Position numbers and translations under genes: made by a program
Notes under the pieces: generated by a model
Database searches by the model: none
Told to the model about the DNA's origin: nothing
Seen by the model: only the letters and a program-made list of their open reading frames with translations
From: Photobacterium iliopiscarium
GTDB taxonomy: Bacteria > Pseudomonadota > Gammaproteobacteria > Enterobacterales > Vibrionaceae
Assembly: GCF_003026395.1 (NCBI RefSeq)
Contig: NZ_PYOO01000003.1
Span: 186,001-250,000, forward strand
DNA: 64,000 nucleotides
Direction of reading: 5' to 3'
Part shown: piece by piece, positions 61,280-64,000 of the stretch
How positions within the stretch are numbered: the stretch's first letter is position 1
Layout of the letters: each line of letters opens with the position of its first letter

Positions 61280-62809
61280 ATGGCAATAATGACAACAACA
61301 AAAACACTCAGTGATGGACCAGATTGGACTTTTGATTTACTTGAACAATATCACGTTGAAATTAAACGTGTGGCTGCACACTATCGCCTTGATACTTATC
61401 CAAATCAAATTGAAGTTATCACAGCAGAACAAATGATGGATGCCTATTCCAGTATCGGTATGCCGATCAACTACCATCATTGGTCATTTGGTAAACGTTT
61501 TATTGAAACAGAACGAGGTTACAAACATGGTCAAATGGGCTTAGCCTATGAGATCGTAATTAACTCTGATCCTTGTATTGCTTATCTGATGGAAGAGAAC
61601 ACCATAACCATGCAAGCCCTCGTGATGGCACATGCATGTTATGGGCACAACTCATTCTTTAAAGGTAATTACCTGTTTAAAACATGGACTGATGCCAGTT
61701 CTATCATTGATTATCTTTTATTTGCTCGTAAATACATCACAGAATGCGAAGAAAAATATGGTGTTGATGACGTAGAGAAATTACTCGATTCTTGTCATGC
61801 TTTAATGAATTATGGCGTCGACCGCTACAAGCGTCCTCAAAAAATATCGTTAGTTGAAGAAACCGCACGTCAGAAAGCCCGTGAGGATTACCTGCAATCT
61901 CAAGTCAATTCTTTATGGCGCACCATTCCCCAACACCAAGCCAAAGAAACCATACGAGAAGAAGAGCGTTTTCCATCAGAACCACAAGAAAACATTCTTT
62001 ATTTCTTTGAAAAACACGCCCCATTACTTGAGCCATGGCAACGAGAATTAGTGCGTATCGTTCGTAAAGTAAGCCAATATTTTTATCCACAAAAACAAAC
62101 TCAAGTCATGAACGAAGGCTGGGCAACATTTTGGCATTACACTATTTTAAATCATCTCTATGATGATGGATTAGTAACAGATAGATTCATCATGGAGTTT
62201 TTGCATAGCCATACTAATGTGGTCGCACAACCCGAATACAATAGCCCCTATTACAATGGCATTAATCCTTACGCACTAGGATTTGCGATGTTTCAAGACA
62301 TACGTCGTATTTGTGAAAATCCGACCGATGAAGATAAATATTGGTTCCCTGATATTGCAGGGTCAAATTGGCTCGATACCTTACATTTTGCAATGGAAAA
62401 CTTCAAAGACGAAAGTTTTATTAGCCAATTTTTATCACCTAAAATAATGCGTGATTTTAAGTTATTCGCCGTTAACGATGACGATCGCCACAATTATGTC
62501 GAAGTCAGTGCAATCCATAACGAAGAAGGTTATCGCGCTATTCGAGAGAAATTATCATCGCAATATAATCTCAGTAATAATGAGCCTAACTTACAAGTTT
62601 GGAATGTCGCTCTACGTGGTGATCGCTCATTAACATTACGTTATATTCCACACAACCGTATACCGCTAGCAGACAGTCACGCTGAAGTAATTAAACATTT
62701 ACACCGTTTATGGGGATTTAAGGTAACGCTAGAAGAAGAATTACCTGATGGCCGAGGTAAAATCATTGCAACCTGCCCGACCAATACTCAATATAATACT
62801 GAAATATAA
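61280..62809 (+). CDS. ycgB: SpoVR family protein (YcgB)
   Basis: 509 aa, SpoVR family, linked genetically to the yeaG-yeaH module. Conserved HHWSFGKRF, AHACYGHNSFFKGNYLFK and MNEGWATFWHYTI; the repeated His residues suggest a metal site, though the function is unknown. ATG 61280 (GGGGAG upstream) is preferred over the GTG at 61277. Confidence 0.93.
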   Translation: MAIMTTTKTLSDGPDWTFDLLEQYHVEIKRVAAHYRLDTYPNQIEVITAEQMMDAYSSIGMPINYHHWSFGKRFIETERGYKHGQMGLAYEIVINSDPCIAYLMEENTITMQALVMAHACYGHNSFFKGNYLFKTWTDASSIIDYLLFARKYITECEEKYGVDDVEKLLDSCHALMNYGVDRYKRPQKISLVEETARQKAREDYLQSQVNSLWRTIPQHQAKETIREEERFPSEPQENILYFFEKHAPLLEPWQRELVRIVRKVSQYFYPQKQTQVMNEGWATFWHYTILNHLYDDGLVTDRFIMEFLHSHTNVVAQPEYNSPYYNGINPYALGFAMFQDIRRICENPTDEDKYWFPDIAGSNWLDTLHFAMENFKDESFISQFLSPKIMRDFKLFAVNDDDRHNYVEVSAIHNEEGYRAIREKLSSQYNLSNNEPNLQVWNVALRGDRSLTLRYIPHNRIPLADSHAEVIKHLHRLWGFKVTLEEELPDGRGKIIATCPTNTQYNTEI

Positions 62810-62844
62810 CCTTTTTCTATAATAAACAAGTCTTATAATCACAT

Positions 62845-62882
62845 AAAAAAGGGGAATCAACATAATGTTGATTCCCCTGCTT
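62845..62882. terminator. Bidirectional terminator spoVR/fadR
   Basis: Stem GGGGAATCAAC / GTTGATTCCCC with a 5-nt loop; A run on the left and T-rich sequence on the right, between convergent genes. Confidence 0.85.
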
Positions 62883-62904
62883 TTATTTGAAAGAACCGTA
62901 AATA

Positions 62905-63756
62905 TTACTGCTCTTCTTCATATAAGTATTTAGAAATCTTAACGCGATGGGTATACCAAATTGCGCCACTTTCTCGACCATACTTTTTAATACGATCAGC
63001 CACTAATTCTGGTTGATGACCATCACAGTATGATTGTAGATCACTATAAAAATTAAGCGCTAATTGACATGCTTCAGGATTCATAAAGTAATAACCACCA
63101 ACGCGGGTATAAATTTTACGTAATCCATTAATTGTTAGCACATAAAGCGTATTACCAGATTTTCCCGCCATGCCTTGGAATAAACGGTAATCATAATAAT
63201 TAAATGCGCGAGCACGACAAACTGCCTCACATAACTGAGGATCGTTTTTACCGTATTTATCAACGATTTTCTTTACTTCTTGGAGTAACTGTAATCGATC
63301 GTCACTATTTTCAATAAACTCAGCAAAACTCTCAGCAGCTAATAATCGTTGGCATGATTCAATAACATGTTGAATTAATTCGCTAGAGTTTTCTGGATTA
63401 CCTTTGACAGCATAACGCATAAAAACACTACTGATATCCGTACGAGCCGCTAATAAATCAGCCAATACTCGTTGAACATCCTGTCCATCTAATGTAATTA
63501 ACGTATCTAAAATGCTTAAACCAGAGGTCTCCATGTAATTATTTACACGGGTCGGTTTACCATGTTGAATCGTTAGCCAGCCATCTCGTGCCAAACGCTG
63601 TAATACTTCACGCAACGTTGTTCGAGTTACGCCAATTAGTTCTGAAAGTTCACGTTCAGCAGGAAGAATAGAGCCCTGAGGAAAGTGATTATTCCAGATA
63701 CTTTCAATAATGTATTTCTCAGCAAACGTCGCTGGGCTATCTGCCTTAATAACCAT
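62905..63756 (-). CDS. fadR: Fatty acid metabolism regulator FadR
   Basis: GntR-family regulator repressing beta-oxidation and activating fab genes, released by long-chain acyl-CoA. 283 aa: winged helix ([44 protein letters not shown], residues about 28-72) and an acyl-CoA-binding FCD domain. It is about 40 residues longer than E. coli FadR because of an insertion around residues 135-180, the Vibrio-type form reported to bind a second ligand. A matching operator stands before fadH. Confidence 0.95.
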   Translation of the reverse strand: MVIKADSPATFAEKYIIESIWNNHFPQGSILPAERELSELIGVTRTTLREVLQRLARDGWLTIQHGKPTRVNNYMETSGLSILDTLITLDGQDVQRVLADLLAARTDISSVFMRYAVKGNPENSSELIQHVIESCQRLLAAESFAEFIENSDDRLQLLQEVKKIVDKYGKNDPQLCEAVCRARAFNYYDYRLFQGMAGKSGNTLYVLTINGLRKIYTRVGGYYFMNPEACQLALNFYSDLQSYCDGHQPELVADRIKKYGRESGAIWYTHRVKISKYLYEEEQ

Positions 63757-64000
63757 CTAAGTTCAATCCAATTCGCTTCTTGCTTATATTATTTATTAAC
63801 ACTCATCATACCACTAGTTCATCAATAGCTGAAATCTAGTACACAAGTCTGACATAGAGCTGATAGATATGTACAAAAATAAACCACCTATGCATCTAAA
63901 GGTTACCTTAGTTGCATTATTTTATCAGCTAGCGATATTTTGCCCTTAATATTCTGTATATTGTACCCCTAATGTCTTAGGTATCACCCTCAGTTTGTGA
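63757..64000. other. Region upstream of fadR to the window edge
   Basis: 244 bp with no recognisable gene. In vibrios nhaB often lies divergently here, but its start is not visible in this window. Confidence 0.4.

Overview
The window is a chromosomal segment of a marine gammaproteobacterium of the Vibrionaceae, most likely a Photobacterium. This rests on the AT-rich composition, the complete rsx/rnf operon followed by nth, the Na+-type flagellar protein MotY divergent from rnt, a FadR carrying the long insertion typical of vibrios, and a FadL/VolA-type lipase locus. No tRNA, rRNA, CRISPR array or insertion sequence was recognised.

Layout. 1-6.3 kb: end of rsxA, then rsxBCDGE and nth. 6.4-8.1 kb: motY (minus) and rnt (plus). 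8.4-9.9 kb: a broken fadL/volA chimera. 10.2-19.1 kb: transporters and housekeeping genes, namely an NhaC-like antiporter, grxD, sodB, asd, a second NhaC-family transporter, a yjiH-yjiG pair and an M20 peptidase. 19.2-25.3 kb: ygbA, yejK, yejL, yejM, a small lipoprotein and a GAF-GGDEF protein. 25.4-43.9 kb: chromosomal topB split by an integrative element. 44.2-64 kb: selD-selU, fadH and a nitroreductase, sppA-ansA, yeaC, a lipoprotein, msrB, gapA, yeaD, a VOC protein, the prkA-yeaH-spoVR stress operon and fadR.

The main discovery candidate is the element of about 16.6 kb at 27028-43604. It sits inside the codons for the catalytic Toprim DxDxE motif of topoisomerase III, between matching 7-bp CCCGATC copies. 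Next to the topB 5' stub lies a tightly packed co-directional operon: three tyrosine recombinases, a small TnpC-like helical protein, and a full-length replacement topB. That operon lies directly downstream of the stub, so the native topB promoter could drive it. The replacement TopB aligns with the host protein throughout but has Val at position 107, the third acidic residue of the Toprim triad, exactly where the insertion target lies. A second copy of the element's left end (32111) and a 3' topB remnant (31.4-32.1 kb) show that at least two related elements accreted here.

The cargo is dominated by TIR-domain immunity: (i) a three-gene operon of TIR protein, 3-TM protein and ThsB-like TIR; (ii) an overlapping TIR/SLOG-like gene pair; (iii) a Thoeris thsA-thsB pair that appears to lie in an integron-type gene cassette, with an attC-like site abutting the thsB stop codon and a perfectly complementary R box upstream of thsA; (iv) one unknown gene. 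A plausible reading is an NAD+-signalling defence island that parasitises topB and supplies its own version of the gene.
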